Positions 18,221 to 26,610 of a DNA stretch of 64,000 nucleotides are shown in pieces. Numbering within the stretch: position 1 is the first letter of the stretch; each line of letters opens with the position of its first letter. The position numbers and the translations under genes were made by a program. The notes beneath the pieces were generated by a model. The model saw nothing but the letters and a program-made list of their open reading frames with translations. It was not told the origin of the DNA and did not search any database. This DNA is from CALOCV01 sp942491955 (GTDB lineage: Bacteria; Chlamydiota; Chlamydiia; Chlamydiales; CALOCV01): contig CALOCV010000015.1 in the NCBI GenBank assembly GCA_942491955.1, positions 142,863-206,862 on the forward strand. Direction: 5' to 3'.

Positions 18221-18706
18221 AAACTACCACAGAGCCCACAGAGGACACAGAGAGGGTTTTATATCTTCATTCTGCGAATGCCTTCTACTAGTCGTTTTAC
18301 ATTAAAATTAATAAGTAATCCTCGAGTGCAGGCTCCATAGAGCCGTAAATATGACAATAGTTGTGCTTCATGTATTGGCGCTATTCCGTTCACCGATTTA
18401 ATTTCTATGATTACTTGATCCTCTACAACCATATCAAGACGATAGCCACAATCCAACATGACATCTTTATAAAAGATGGGTAGAGGTTGTTGTGCTTCAA
18501 CTTTCAACTTCCTTAGCCTTAATTCATAAATAAGACAAGCTTCATAGGCTGATTCAAGCAGTCCTGGCCCCAGGGCACGATGTACATCGACAGCAGCCCC
18601 TATGATCGCACCTGTTAAAGGATCAGTTTCCTGTCCTTCAGATACTTCAGAAACCAAATAATTAATAAAAAACCTCTCTGTGTTCTCTGTGGACTCTGTG
18701 GTAGTT
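18221..18706. mobile_element. GxxExxY gene cassette bounded by 39-bp inverted repeats
   Basis: The left end (18221-18259, AAACTACCACAGAGCCCACA and on) and the right end (18668-18706) are near-perfect inverted copies built from repeated ACAGAG units. Between them is a single intact GxxExxY gene and nothing else. The right repeat begins at the stop codon of the IS transposase, so the cassette appears to have inserted just behind that stop. I have no transposase for it and call it a cassette by structure only. Confidence 0.65.
18259..18657 (-). CDS. GxxExxY family protein (PD-(D/E)XK nuclease-like)
   Basis: The product is 132 residues from a TTG start; no ATG fits, and the usual N terminus (GAIIGAAVDVHRALGPG) is complete. 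The name-giving motif is in GLLESAYEACL. The nuclease-like core is visible as 'CGYRLDMVVEDQVIIEIKSV', with Asp and the Glu-x-Lys pair, followed by 'HEAQLLSYLRLYG' and 'RGLLINFNVKRLVEGI'. The family is widespread in environmental bacteria and of unproven function. It sits between inverted repeats inside an IS, and a second, disrupted homologue lies at 13.6-15.2 kb. Confidence 0.88.
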   Translation of the reverse strand: MVSEVSEGQETDPLTGAIIGAAVDVHRALGPGLLESAYEACLIYELRLRKLKVEAQQPLPIFYKDVMLDCGYRLDMVVEDQVIIEIKSVNGIAPIHEAQLLSYLRLYGACTRGLLINFNVKRLVEGIRRMKI

Positions 18707-19508
18707 TATAATCTTTTCACAACCAAAACAGCAAAAGCAACTATAACCATATGTAGACTGGTATTTAGCTTTCTTTCGCAATTTTTCCATAACCTACGGC
18801 ACTTCTCTAACCAGGCGAAAGAACGTTCCACAACCCATCTTTTAGGAATTATTTTAAATGTATGAAGCTCGCTCCGTTTTGCAACCTCTACTTTGCAGTG
18901 GAGAAGCTTTTCTACATTATTTGCAAATGGGTCCCCACTGTAACCTCCATCTACAAGAACGTTTTCTACATCCGATAAAACATCTTCATGCAATGAAAAC
19001 ATTTCCAAGGCCCCGCCTCGATCAGTAATATTTGCAGTCGTGATATGAATCGCATGCGGCAACCCTTGTGTATCGACAGCAATATGACGCTTGATCCCTG
19101 ATACTTTCTTCCCTGCATCATAACCTTTCTCTTGAGCTGTATCAGTATTTTTTACGCTCTGTGCATCAACAATAATAAAACTAGTTTTTCTTTCCGTCCA
19201 TTGCTTTGTCGGACCTCTCAACCAATTTTTTTAAAAATTTTTTCAAGAGTGCTAACTGAGCTATCATTTTTCTTTTCGCTCCAGACGCTAAAATAATAGT
19301 GGCATGTACGCCATTTAGGGAACTCTTTTGGCAACATTCGCCATTGACATCCACTTTTTAAAACATACAAAACCCCACGGAACACATCATATAAATCAAT
19401 GCTTCGAGGGCGAGTTTTCTTGCGCGCAGATTCAAGAGTAGGCTTAATCTTGTCAAATTGTTCGCGATTGATATCGCTTGGGTAGGAATGAGTCACGGCG
19501 ATCTCCAA
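18706..19508 (-). CDS. IS427-type transposase, orfA/orfB with -1 frameshift site
   Basis: orfA (19508-19218, 96 residues; 'VFRGVLYVLKSGCQWRMLPK' is the typical DUF4096 helix-turn-helix) and orfB (19221-18706, 171 residues; 'IIVDAQSVKNTD', 'KRHIAVDTQGLPHAIHIT', 'VLVDGGYSGDPF', 'RWVVERSFAWLEKCRRLWKN') make one DDE transposase. The frames meet at TTTTTAAAAAAATTGG, an A7 slippery run allowing -1 slippage, the usual way this group makes the fusion protein. orfB alone would start at a TTG. All DDE residues appear present, so the element may still be functional. Confidence 0.88.
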
Positions 19509-19663
19509 AACAAAATGCTGAAAAATAAACCTTATATACTTTTCAAGAGATTTTGAACAGGTTCTAAGAGTTGAAGGGCATAGGAGCTATTTCTTTCCGA
19601 GGCGGTATTCTGTGCTTTGCCCACGACTCTATAAAGGGGTTTGAGCGGTTACCCTTCTTTGCT

Positions 19664-20707
19664 TTATTGACCTTCCCAGGAGAGGATGACTTTACCCGAT
19701 TGGCGTGATAGCATCACATCAAATCCTTTTTGGAATTCATCGATAGGAAAGTGGTGGGTGATGACGGGGAGGATGTCCAATCCGCCTTGAAGCATATGCG
19801 TCATCTTGAACCAGGTTGAGAAGATCTCTCTTCCGTAGATTCCTTTGATTTCTAACATTTTAAAAATCACATGATCCCAGTCGACAGCAGTTCGTGGAGG
19901 GAGGATACCAAGAAGGCCAATTTTGGCACCATTTCGACTCGTTTCCAAAATCGAAGAGAGGGCAAGGGGGCTTCCTGACATTTCTAGAGCCACAGTAAAG
20001 CCGTGGTTGATATTTTCTTCTTTCATTACCTCTTCTAGGTTTTCCTTTTTGACATTGATGGCTCGTGTGACGCCCATTTTTTTTGCTAAGTCGAGACGGT
20101 ATTCATTGATATCGGTGATGATCACGCGATGAGCTCCCGCATAGCGGCAGATGGCTGCTGCCATAATACCAATGGGGCCAGCTCCCGTAATGAGTACATC
20201 TTCTCCCACGAGATCAAAAGAGAGTGCCGTATGAGTAGCATTGCCCAAGGGATCGAAAATAGCGGCAATATCATCGGGAATATTGTCTGGCAGAATAAAA
20301 ACATTTTCTTCAGGGAGGGTGAAGAACTCGGCGAAGCAACCATGGACGTGATATCCAACACCTCGGGTGTTTTGGCACAGATGCTTATTTCCCATGAGGC
20401 AATTGGGGCAGTGGCTGCAGGTGAGGTGTCCTTCACCACTCACGCGATCGCCGACACGTACATGGGTCACAGCTTTTCCGACTTCAATGACTTCTCCAAC
20501 AAATTCGTGGCCAATGACGAGGGAGGGGGGGACATTTTTTTTTGCCCAAGAATCCCACTGGTAGATATGGATATCGGTTCCACAGATGGAGGTTTTTTTT
20601 GTGCGGATGAGGACTTCATTCTCTTTTGGTTGAGGGATGGGTACCTCTTCTAGCCAAATACCCTCTTCGGGCTTGGCTTTGACGAGTGCTTTCATTGTTT
20701 TTGTCAC
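19664..20707 (-). CDS. tdh: L-threonine 3-dehydrogenase
   Basis: The product is 347 residues. Zinc-dependent medium-chain dehydrogenase oxidising L-threonine to 2-amino-3-ketobutyrate with NAD+. Catalytic zinc ligands are in 'TSICGTDIHIY' and 'GHEFVGEV'; the structural zinc loop is the four-Cys 'CSHCPNCLMGNKHLC'; the Rossmann motif is GAGPIGIMAAA. The specific 'NTRGVGYHVHGCFAEF' and 'YGREIFSTWFKM' segments favour Tdh over other family members. The GTG start at 20707 overlaps the kbl stop (GTGA) and has AAGGAA upstream. With kbl it forms the two-step threonine-to-glycine plus acetyl-CoA pathway. Confidence 0.95.
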   Translation of the reverse strand: MTKTMKALVKAKPEEGIWLEEVPIPQPKENEVLIRTKKTSICGTDIHIYQWDSWAKKNVPPSLVIGHEFVGEVIEVGKAVTHVRVGDRVSGEGHLTCSHCPNCLMGNKHLCQNTRGVGYHVHGCFAEFFTLPEENVFILPDNIPDDIAAIFDPLGNATHTALSFDLVGEDVLITGAGPIGIMAAAICRYAGAHRVIITDINEYRLDLAKKMGVTRAINVKKENLEEVMKEENINHGFTVALEMSGSPLALSSILETSRNGAKIGLLGILPPRTAVDWDHVIFKMLEIKGIYGREIFSTWFKMTHMLQGGLDILPVITHHFPIDEFQKGFDVMLSRQSGKVILSWEGQ

Positions 20708-21921
20708 GATACTATTTCCTTTGAAGTAGAAGTATGAATTACGCCGAGCTCTTTACCCACATTGGCAAAGGCTTCGATGGCACGATCGAGATCGTTTTGG
20801 GTGTGCGCGGCGGACATCTGTGTCCGTATACGTGCTTGTCTCCTGGGGACAACGGGATACGAAAAGCTGATGACATAGACACCTTGTTCGAGCATTTTCT
20901 TAGAAAAATTTTGAGCGAGTTTGGCATCGCCAAGCATGATAGGGATAATGGGATGATTTCCTGGTAGAAGGTGGAACCCAAGATCGGTCATTTTTTTTCG
21001 AAAATACTGCGCATTCTCGTGAACGCGTTTGCGCAAGTCATCCGATCTACTTAATAGATCAAAAGTTTGGATCGCTGCTGATACGATGCTAGGGGCTAAA
21101 CTATTGGAAAAAAGATAGGGACGCGATCGTTGGCGCAACCACTCGATGATCTCTTTGCGTGCTGATGTATAGCCTCCCATGGCACCTCCAAGGGCTTTTC
21201 CCAAGGTGCCCGTGAGAATATCCACTCTTCCCATGACATCCCAATATTCATGGGTTCCTCTCCCTTCTTTTCCGATAAATCCTGTCGCATGGCAATCATC
21301 CACCATGAATAAGAGAACATTGTCATGGTCGGCGAGGTCTGGGTTTAGCGCTTTAGGTTGGCAAAAAAGAGCCATCCGTCGAGAAAACGCCATCGGTGGC
21401 AATCATGCGGAATCGACACTCTTGTGCCTCTTGCAGTTTGATCTCGAGGTCCGCCATATCGTTATTTTGGTAGCGGAAGCGCTTGGCTTTACAAAGGCGG
21501 ATTCCATCGATGATGCTTGCGTGGTTGAGGGTATCGGTAGGATGACCAGGCCCTAGAAGGTTTCAAAAAGGCCAGCATTAGCATCGAAGCAAGCGGCATA
21601 AAGAATCGTATCGTCGGTGCCAAGGAACGAAGAAATCTTCTGTTCAAGTTCTTTATGGATCGACTGTGTCCCACAGATGAAGCGGACCGAGGAGAGGCCG
21701 TACCCATATTTCCCATAGCTCTTCTTGGCTGCTTCGATAAGCAGAGGGTGATTGGAGAGTCCAAGATAATTATTGGCACAAAAATTCAACACTTCCTTTC
21801 CATTTACTAAAGAAATAGTTGCACTTTGCGGGGAGGAGAGAATCCTTTCCTCTTTATAAAGTCCCCCCTTTTTTATCTCGTCGATTTCTCGACGTAGATG
21901 AGCAAGAAATGTACTATTCAT
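20704..21921 (-). CDS. kbl: 2-amino-3-ketobutyrate CoA ligase, two frameshifts
   Basis: PLP-dependent enzyme cleaving 2-amino-3-ketobutyrate with CoA to glycine and acetyl-CoA. Reading in three frames gives one continuous protein of about 400 residues: 'NFCANNYLGLSNHPLLIEAA' (N part), 'GPGHPTDTLNHASIIDGIRL' (middle), and 'FMVDDCHATGFIGKEGRGTH' plus 'LTGTLGKALGGAMGGYTSAR' with the PLP-binding Lys (C part). The breaks are at about 21,555 (a missing C in a CCC run) and 21,355-21,370 (T6 and A3 runs). The protein is otherwise highly conserved, so sequence error is more likely than decay. Start ATG 21921; the stop overlaps tdh. Confidence 0.9.
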
Positions 21922-22039
21922 AAAAACCCCTAATACATCAAAGAATCGATTGATTTTGCCATAGATCCGATTAGAAAAAAAGAGTGGTATAAAGAATAGT
22001 TATGGTTTATTAGGAGAGAAAAAGGGAGGGATTCCAACC

Positions 22040-23152
22040 ATGAAAGCAATTGCCTTATTTCCCCAATCTACATCGTTAAAGATCGTCGATGTTGACGAAC
22101 CGCATATTCTTGAACCTAAAGAAATTAAACTCAAAGTTCTTGAAGTGGGAATTTGTGGTACAGATCGTGAAGAGGCAAGAGGCGATCGCGGAGATTCCCC
22201 AAAGGGAGAACAATACCTCATCATCGGGCATGAGATGATCGGTCAAGTGGTCGAGGTGGGATCCTCTGTTAGCCAGTTTGTTCCTGGAGATTTTGCCGTT
22301 GTGATGGTGCGAAGGGGATGTGGCCATTGTCCCGCCTGTGCACTGAATCGATTCGATATGTGTTATACCGGAGACTATAAAGAACGAGGGATCAAAGAAC
22401 TTCATGGCTTTCAAGCGGAATATGTTGTGGATCAAGAAGAATATCTGGTTCGCGTTCCTCCAAGCATTGTCTCTTTTGCCGTTCTTACGGAGCCAACCAC
22501 TGTTGTCGAGAAAGCCATTGATGAGGCAGTTCTTATCCAAAAAGCTCGGCTTCCCGATGCAGCAAAAGAAGAAAAATGGCTTGCAGGAAAAAACGTGTTG
22601 GTCGCAGGCCTTGGTCCGATTGGCCTTCTTGCTGCAATGATCCTCCGGTTGCGGGGAGCAACGGTATTTGGTCTCGATATTGTCGATGAGAATAGCGCCC
22701 GTCCACAGCTGCTCAAAGAGCTTGGAGGGAAATACTTGAATGGGAAATCGGTAACAACAGAACAAATTCCCCAACTCTACGGACAGATCGATCTTATCGT
22801 AGAAGCAACGGGTATTGCAAAAATCGAGTTCGACCTTCTCGAGGCTTTGGGTATCAACGGCGTGATTGTTTTAACGGGGATTCCTGGAGGGACTCGCTGC
22901 ATTGATATCGAAGGAGCCGAGATCATGAAACGGCTTGTCCTTAAAAACCAAGTGATGGTGGGGAGTGTTAACGCAAGTCCTGCTCACTTCCATATGGCTG
23001 TTGAAGACCTTACCGAAGCCGGGGAGAGATGGAATGGCGTGATGAATCAACTCATTACCAATCGCGTCCCCAATCAAGAAATGGAAAACGTATTGCAAAA
23101 ACACCCCGATAATGAAATTAAAAGCACCATTCAATGGAATGGTGGGGCTTAA
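22040..23152 (+). CDS. Glucose 1-dehydrogenase-like medium-chain dehydrogenase
   Basis: The product is 370 residues. It matches the glucose dehydrogenase branch of zinc-dependent MDR enzymes: 'EVGICGTDREEARGDRGDSP' at the catalytic zinc, 'LIIGHEMIGQVVEVG', a structural zinc loop 'RRGCGHCPACALNRFDMC', and Rossmann 'VLVAGLGPIGLLAAMILRLR'. The specific 'GDYKERGIKELHGFQAEYVV' and 'LTEPTTVVEKAIDEA' are typical of archaeal-type glucose/galactose dehydrogenases that feed gluconate pathways. A strong ribosome-binding site (GGGAGGG) precedes the ATG. It is divergent from kbl-tdh and overlaps the convergent DUF3604 gene by 4 bases. The sugar used is inferred only. Confidence 0.85.
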   Translation: MKAIALFPQSTSLKIVDVDEPHILEPKEIKLKVLEVGICGTDREEARGDRGDSPKGEQYLIIGHEMIGQVVEVGSSVSQFVPGDFAVVMVRRGCGHCPACALNRFDMCYTGDYKERGIKELHGFQAEYVVDQEEYLVRVPPSIVSFAVLTEPTTVVEKAIDEAVLIQKARLPDAAKEEKWLAGKNVLVAGLGPIGLLAAMILRLRGATVFGLDIVDENSARPQLLKELGGKYLNGKSVTTEQIPQLYGQIDLIVEATGIAKIEFDLLEALGINGVIVLTGIPGGTRCIDIEGAEIMKRLVLKNQVMVGSVNASPAHFHMAVEDLTEAGERWNGVMNQLITNRVPNQEMENVLQKHPDNEIKSTIQWNGGA

Positions 23153-25068
23153 GAGGGTTTTTTCACAGGTTTTGGCTTTGGCTGTGGCGGAAGAAGATCG
23201 ATCCAAATAGGGGAGCTCCATGCCATGTGCCCATCTTTTTGGTGCGCTCTGAGATAATAATACGCAAATGGGGGTTTCTGTTTATCTTTCGGTTGTAAAG
23301 TGATCTTCTCCAGAGGTTCCATGTCATCGATAGCAAAGTCGTGGTGATATTTTCCAGGTTCCATCGTTTGGAACACTTTTCCGTTTCGGATAATTTCTAT
23401 TTTTGTAATCTCATCCGTACCAGCAACAAACCCTGTGATATGTCGATTCAAACACAATCCACGCTTTTTGTTGGTGTCAACTTCTTGTCCCATAGGAATG
23501 CCTGCTATAAAAAACCCTAAGACAATCCGAGCGCCTGTTGTCGCATAGCAAGATCGTTGATACAGAGCTTCAAAAAGAGCTTCGCGCGTATGGGATGGAG
23601 ATAGAATTGCAGTCAAACCAGGGGTATATTGCTCTTGATTGCTCTCATAAAATTCTTCGTACACGCCGCGATCATCAAGTCCTCCACCGACGAATCCAAA
23701 GCGGCAGTTTGCAAGCAACGCTTTTTGTATCGAACCGTCAGGATCCTCTTTAATACTACTTTTTCCATCCCCCTGAATAGGGCGATCATTTCCTTCTTTT
23801 ATCGAACATTCCGACGATCCCCAGGCATTATAAATTTCTACGACACGTTCGAATTCGGGATTATAATTTTTAAAAGAATAGGAGTGCCCTTTTGCCATAG
23901 TAAAACAGGGAATAGCGATCATTTCTTTGGGAGAGAAAAGTTTGTATGTTTTTTCCAAAGACTGTGTCTTCATATCTTTTTGCCGAATCAGTGGACGATT
24001 ATCTTTGGCAAAGATCCATTGCCGAACACCTTCACTCCCAGAAGCACCTTCCCATTGAGATCCGAGAAAAGTACAAAAGCGATCTTCCTCATTGAAGTCA
24101 GCGATATTTTGGCTCACTGTTTTCCAAATTTCATTAGATGTATCCTCAGGATCGTCATTGGAGGAGGTAGCAAAAAAATGGAGAGCTTTATCATCGCGAA
24201 AATGACGCAAACAATTTTCAATGTCTTCTGTGGAATCAAACCTTTCTGACTCTCCATGAAGCAATCCCCAATGGAGGTCAAGGGGAAGATCGTCTAAACA
24301 TTTTATGGGTCCGGAAGAGAAAATTTCCTTAGTTTTCAGATTGGTCAATCGGAGGGTATAGACTCCTGTTTCATTAAAATAGAGATTCGGTAGAGCGATG
24401 TATCCCGTTTCGGGGATAAAGATACGCCATTGGATGTTCTCTCGAATGTTTTCATGGGTCAACTCCATCAGAGTATCATCTGCCGTATTGCTTGTTAGAT
24501 TGCCAAATTCATCTTCAAAGCGGATCATCACATCGAAGCGTCTGTTTTTGACGACAAAGGAGGGGGCAACCACCTGTATATTCTTGAGTTGGTTTCCACG
24601 GACATCGAGAAAAAACGTCTCCGGTTCTCCAAAACGCTCTTTTCCTGAAGGATCGACGTGCAAGAGAAAGGCGCGTCTTCTTTGCGTTTTTGTTTGCGCT
24701 GCATTTCCCTGTTCAATAGCGGTTTTCCCTATCTCTTTTGGAGATCCTAAGATAATGGTAACCATTCCCTCTGCAGGAACGTTTTGCGGCAGAATAAATT
24801 CATAGAGGGGAGCATAGCGATCGGGAATTTGGATCTCTTTGGCAGAGATCGGTTTACCCTTGTCGAGTTTGGCATAGATGAGATTTTCCCCCGATTTCAG
24901 GTCGGTAGTTGGAAGTTCCCAATCGATTAAGCGACCATATGTTTGCAAGTCGAATCGAAGACGGGTCCCTTTTGGGAGAGCAGTCGCTGTTGTATAAATA
25001 AATTTCCAGGTATTGACCTCTCCGGCAAGAGCCATTTTAGGTTCGGCATAGCAGATTGAACGTCGCAT
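23149..25068 (-). CDS. DUF3604 family protein
   Basis: The product is 639 residues. The N-terminal ~230 residues are beta-rich; then comes a PHP-like domain opening with DLHWGLLHGESERFD, the DUF3604 counterpart of DxHxH metal-site starts, with 'CTFLGSQWEGASGSEGVRQW' and 'RSCYATTGARIVLGFFIAGI', the best family marker. The final ~90 residues form another beta domain ending in a Pro/Lys tail (PPQPKPKPVKKPS). No signal peptide is evident. Start ATG 25068 with AAAGGAAAC upstream, 12 bases after the rny stop, so it is probably co-transcribed with rny. The family is presumed hydrolytic; the substrate is unknown. Confidence 0.82.
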   Translation of the reverse strand: MRRSICYAEPKMALAGEVNTWKFIYTTATALPKGTRLRFDLQTYGRLIDWELPTTDLKSGENLIYAKLDKGKPISAKEIQIPDRYAPLYEFILPQNVPAEGMVTIILGSPKEIGKTAIEQGNAAQTKTQRRRAFLLHVDPSGKERFGEPETFFLDVRGNQLKNIQVVAPSFVVKNRRFDVMIRFEDEFGNLTSNTADDTLMELTHENIRENIQWRIFIPETGYIALPNLYFNETGVYTLRLTNLKTKEIFSSGPIKCLDDLPLDLHWGLLHGESERFDSTEDIENCLRHFRDDKALHFFATSSNDDPEDTSNEIWKTVSQNIADFNEEDRFCTFLGSQWEGASGSEGVRQWIFAKDNRPLIRQKDMKTQSLEKTYKLFSPKEMIAIPCFTMAKGHSYSFKNYNPEFERVVEIYNAWGSSECSIKEGNDRPIQGDGKSSIKEDPDGSIQKALLANCRFGFVGGGLDDRGVYEEFYESNQEQYTPGLTAILSPSHTREALFEALYQRSCYATTGARIVLGFFIAGIPMGQEVDTNKKRGLCLNRHITGFVAGTDEITKIEIIRNGKVFQTMEPGKYHHDFAIDDMEPLEKITLQPKDKQKPPFAYYYLRAHQKDGHMAWSSPIWIDLLPPQPKPKPVKKPS

Positions 25069-25080
25069 AGTTTCCTTTGA

Positions 25081-26610
25081 TTATATTGCATATTGAATCG
25101 CTCGAGTCTCTCGAACGACGACGACTTTAATTTTGCCAGGAAATTGTAATTCTTGCTCGATTTTTTTCCGAATTTCTTGTGCTAATGACGCCGCCTCTTC
25201 ATCAGAGATCTCTTGGGATGAGGTTGTGACCAAAATTTCTCTCCCTGCTTGCAACGCTTGGACCTTGAGTACATGGGGGAAAGAGAGAGCTAATTTTTCA
25301 AGATCTTCAAGACGCCGGAAATAGGAATCGAGCTTTTCCATCCGAGCTCCCGGACGTGAAGCCGATATCGCATCAGCCGTTGCCAGCAGTAAAGCTTCTG
25401 TAGACGAAGGTTTTGCGTGATTGTGATGAGAGGAAATCCCAGCAACAACCTCTTCGCTTTCTCCCCATCGCTTGGCCCACTTAGCTCCCTCTTCTGCATG
25501 AGAGCCTGTTCCTCCTGCTATCACCTTGCCAAGATCGTGTAGAAGGCCAAGTCGTTGTGCTAAGTGGACGGAAAAACCAAGTTCAGTGGCCAAGTAGGCC
25601 ATCAACAAAGCAACCTCTTTGCTATGCTGTAAAAGATTTTGCCCTTGTGTGCGATGGTAGTGCATGGTTCCAATGGATTGGATGAGTTCGGGATGTAGAT
25701 CGCAAACACCAAGCTCTATAGCAGCGGATTCACCTTTTTTATAGGTCTCTTCAATAAATTTCTTCTCCATTCGAATAAAGACCTCTTGGATGCGGGAAGG
25801 GTGGATTCTCCCGTCATGGATGAGGTGTTCCAGCGTTTTTTCAGCAAGGGCTCTTCGCTTGGGATCGAAGCTCGATAGGATAACGGCACATGGTGTGTCA
25901 TCAATGATAAGGTTCACTCCCGTGAGTTGTTCAAAGATGCGGATATTCCTCCCTTCGCGACCAATAATTCGTCCCTTTATATCTTCATTCGGAAGAGCAA
26001 CGGTAACGGTTGTTGTTTCTGCTGTCGTGGGTACGGCCATTCGTTGAAGGGTGACTAGAAGGAGCTCTTTTGCCTTCATTTCCACTTCTCGGTCGATCTC
26101 TTTTTGTTGAGCCTCTTTCCAAATGTGGAGTTCTTTGAGGATTTCGTTGCGGCATTCATTGCGGAAGGTAGCATAGGCTTCATCAAGGGAGAGGGAAGAA
26201 ATATTGGCCAAAGTCTCTTGCAACTGTTTTCTCATGACAACGATATTTTTTTTTGCATCTTCCATTTGACACTGTTCTTTTTCTAAATCCTTTTCCCTAT
26301 CTTTGAGTCTCTTTGCCTCTTTATGGAATCCTTCTTCTCGTTTTTTGATCTGCCATTCCCGTTCTCGGAGCCGATCAGCTTCCTTTTCTGTTCGTTGTTG
26401 TTCTTGCCATAGGTTTTCCTCAAAAGATTGTCTTTTTTTTTGATAAATCTCTGCAGCATCCCTTTCTGCTTTTTCTCGTAGATCCTGAGATGCTTTTTCT
26501 GCTCGCATAAGGAGCGTATTTGCCAGCGCTTGCCAGTTTTTCCATTTAACAAAAAACCAAAAAGAGCCAATAGCCCATGTAATGAGAGAGCCAAGAAGAA
26601 AAAGGATCAC
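25081..26610 (-). CDS. rny: Ribonuclease Y
   Basis: The product is 509 residues with the canonical layout: an N-terminal membrane helix (FLLGSLITWAIGSFWFFV), a ~150-residue Glu/Lys/Arg coiled coil, a KH domain (EDIKGRIIGREGRNIRIFEQ), and an HD domain ('HSKEVALLMAYLA', 'RLGLLHDLGKV', 'SSHHNH'). It is a membrane-anchored endoribonuclease that initiates mRNA decay. The GTG start at 26610 overlaps the CBS-domain gene stop (GTGA) and has AAGGAAA upstream. With RNase R and YbeY also present, three RNA-turnover enzymes lie in this half-window. Confidence 0.96.
   Translation of the reverse strand: MILFLLGSLITWAIGSFWFFVKWKNWQALANTLLMRAEKASQDLREKAERDAAEIYQKKRQSFEENLWQEQQRTEKEADRLREREWQIKKREEGFHKEAKRLKDREKDLEKEQCQMEDAKKNIVVMRKQLQETLANISSLSLDEAYATFRNECRNEILKELHIWKEAQQKEIDREVEMKAKELLLVTLQRMAVPTTAETTTVTVALPNEDIKGRIIGREGRNIRIFEQLTGVNLIIDDTPCAVILSSFDPKRRALAEKTLEHLIHDGRIHPSRIQEVFIRMEKKFIEETYKKGESAAIELGVCDLHPELIQSIGTMHYHRTQGQNLLQHSKEVALLMAYLATELGFSVHLAQRLGLLHDLGKVIAGGTGSHAEEGAKWAKRWGESEEVVAGISSHHNHAKPSSTEALLLATADAISASRPGARMEKLDSYFRRLEDLEKLALSFPHVLKVQALQAGREILVTTSSQEISDEEAASLAQEIRKKIEQELQFPGKIKVVVVRETRAIQYAI

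Larger units (their letters stand above)
18170..19564 (-). mobile_element. IS5-superfamily (IS427-like) element carrying a GxxExxY cassette
   Basis: The ends are GAGCCTGTTCAGAAT (18170) and the reverse complement of GAACCTGTTCAAAAT (ending 19564), with TAA on both sides (18167-18169, 19565-19567). Without the inserted cassette (18221-18706) it would be about 0.9 kb, usual for a two-frame IS of this group. It carries orfA/orfB of the transposase. The left end sits within a MITE family 1 copy. Confidence 0.78.
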
